Source: an uncultured Anaeromusa sp. (lineage in GTDB: Bacteria > Bacillota > Negativicutes > Anaeromusales > Anaeromusaceae). From it: a stretch of DNA of 64,000 nt. The notes beneath the pieces were generated by a model. That model saw only the letters and a list, made by a program, of their open reading frames with translations, ran no database searches and had not been told where the DNA came from. Positions within the stretch are counted from its first letter, which is position 1; each line of letters starts with the position of its first letter. Position numbers and translations under genes: made by a program. The stretch covers positions 1,367,501-1,431,500 of the forward strand of contig NZ_OY764902.1 in NCBI RefSeq assembly GCF_963668665.1, written 5' to 3'. Positions 63,379 through 64,000 of the stretch are shown here, in pieces.

Positions 63379-64000
63379 ATGCGGAGCAAAACGAAAAAAG
63401 ACCTGAAGGTTCTTGGTTTGTGCATGGCCCTGTTCGCTGTCGTGCAGGTGCTCATAAACGTTGATTTTATTGGTCCTTTCTGGGAACTGAATTTGATTCT
63501 GATCGGCATCAATATTATTTTGGCTTCTAGTCTGAACTTGATTAACGGCTTTACCGGCCAGTTTTCGATCGGTCATGCCGGTTTCATGGCGGTGGGCGCC
63601 TATGCCAGCGCCGTGCTGTCGGTAAAATTTGAGCTGCCGTTTTTGCTGGCGATTTTAGGAGGCGCCGCTGGCGCCGGCCTTCTTGGTTTCTTAATCGGTC
63701 TGCCAACACTGCGCCTTAAAGGCGACTATTTAGCCATTGCCACCCTGGGCTTGGGAGAAATTATCCGTATTTGCATTTTGAACATTCAATATGTAGGCGG
63801 CGCTTCCGGCTTCATGGGCATCCCCCGGTATACGAATTTTGCCTGGGTTTTTGCTTTAACGGTAGTTACCTTATTCGTTATTAAAAATTTAATTAATTCT
63901 ACACATGGACGCGCCTGTATTGCCATTCGCGAGAATGAGATCGCCGCCGAGTCCATGGGGGTTGATACAACGCGTTATAAAGTTATGGCCTTTACGATCG
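63379..64000 (+). CDS. livM: Branched-chain amino acid ABC transporter permease LivM (partial)
   Basis: The first 207 codons before the window ends. ATG 63379. NLILIGINIILASSLNLING, GFTGQFSIGHAGFMAVGAYA and ATLGLGEIIRICILNIQYVG are typical; the EAA-loop RENEIAAESMGVDTTRYK is at the right edge. livG and livF probably follow beyond the window. Confidence 0.93.
   Translation, partial: MRSKTKKDLKVLGLCMALFAVVQVLINVDFIGPFWELNLILIGINIILASSLNLINGFTGQFSIGHAGFMAVGAYASAVLSVKFELPFLLAILGGAAGAGLLGFLIGLPTLRLKGDYLAIATLGLGEIIRICILNIQYVGGASGFMGIPRYTNFAWVFALTVVTLFVIKNLINSTHGRACIAIRENEIAAESMGVDTTRYKVMAFTI

Overview
The window looks like the replication-origin region of an anaerobic, low-to-mid GC Firmicute. The gene order dnaA-dnaN-S4 protein-recF-DciA-like-remB-gyrB on one side and rpmH-rnpA-yidD-yidC-jag-mnmE-mnmG-rsmG-noc-parA-parB on the other, with B. 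subtilis-type DnaA boxes and parS sites, is classic Firmicutes. The metabolism (2-oxoacid:ferredoxin oxidoreductase, ferredoxin-rich glutamate synthase, cobalamin-dependent methionine synthase, glycerol use, branched-chain amino acid uptake) fits an amino-acid- or glycerol-fermenting strict anaerobe, plausibly Negativicutes (Sporomusa/Anaeromusa-like). That placement is inference; no 16S gene is present. Most genes point away from the origin at about 33.5-35.6 kb: minus strand to the left, plus strand to the right.

Left arm (1-33 kb). An ABC importer (permease cut by the window edge, lipoprotein binding protein) is followed by glpP. Then come small housekeeping genes (SDR, GNAT, NUDIX), a chemoreceptor broken by a one-base frameshift, and a DUF89 protein. 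The glycerol regulon consists of two divergent operons: a three-gene glycerol-3-phosphate dehydrogenase operon (minus) and glpF-glpK (plus). Both have leaders with a shared motif overlapping a terminator, the expected target of the GlpP antiterminator. Next are a conserved but unexplained pair (NifU-like plus GGGtGRT protein) behind a perfect palindrome, an orphan gcvH, a TetR regulator, pheA, a SHOCT protein, a LytST-type two-component system, a DASS anion transporter and the korDABC 2-oxoacid:ferredoxin oxidoreductase operon. The arm ends with gyrB-remB-dciA-like-recF-S4-dnaN-dnaA.

Origin (33.5-35.7 kb). The dnaN-dnaA gap carries DnaA boxes, a G-rich block, DnaA-trio repeats (TAG) and an AT tract. 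The dnaA-rpmH gap holds a second cluster of DnaA boxes and a nested inverted repeat.

Right arm (35.7-64 kb). After the rpmH-rsmG cluster come noc, a methionine synthase whose reactivation domain is a separate gene, parAB flanked by two parS sites, a cysteine-desulfurase-like enzyme, DUF554 and DUF4446 membrane proteins, an M23 peptidase and a bactofilin. A ykkC-type riboswitch with its own terminator (most likely ppGpp-sensing) precedes a three-gene glutamate synthase. The window closes with a branched-chain amino acid ABC importer having two tandem LivJ-type binding proteins, each with its own perfect consensus promoter, then livH and a truncated livM.

Intergenic regions are unusually rich in dispersed repeats: at least 13 copies of a roughly 35-bp GAACAAGAG-type sequence, a 162-164 bp inverted-repeat element (two copies, each touching a stop codon), a roughly 178 bp inverted-repeat element (two full copies plus single ends), and further modules. 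No transposase, CRISPR array, tRNA or rRNA gene was found.
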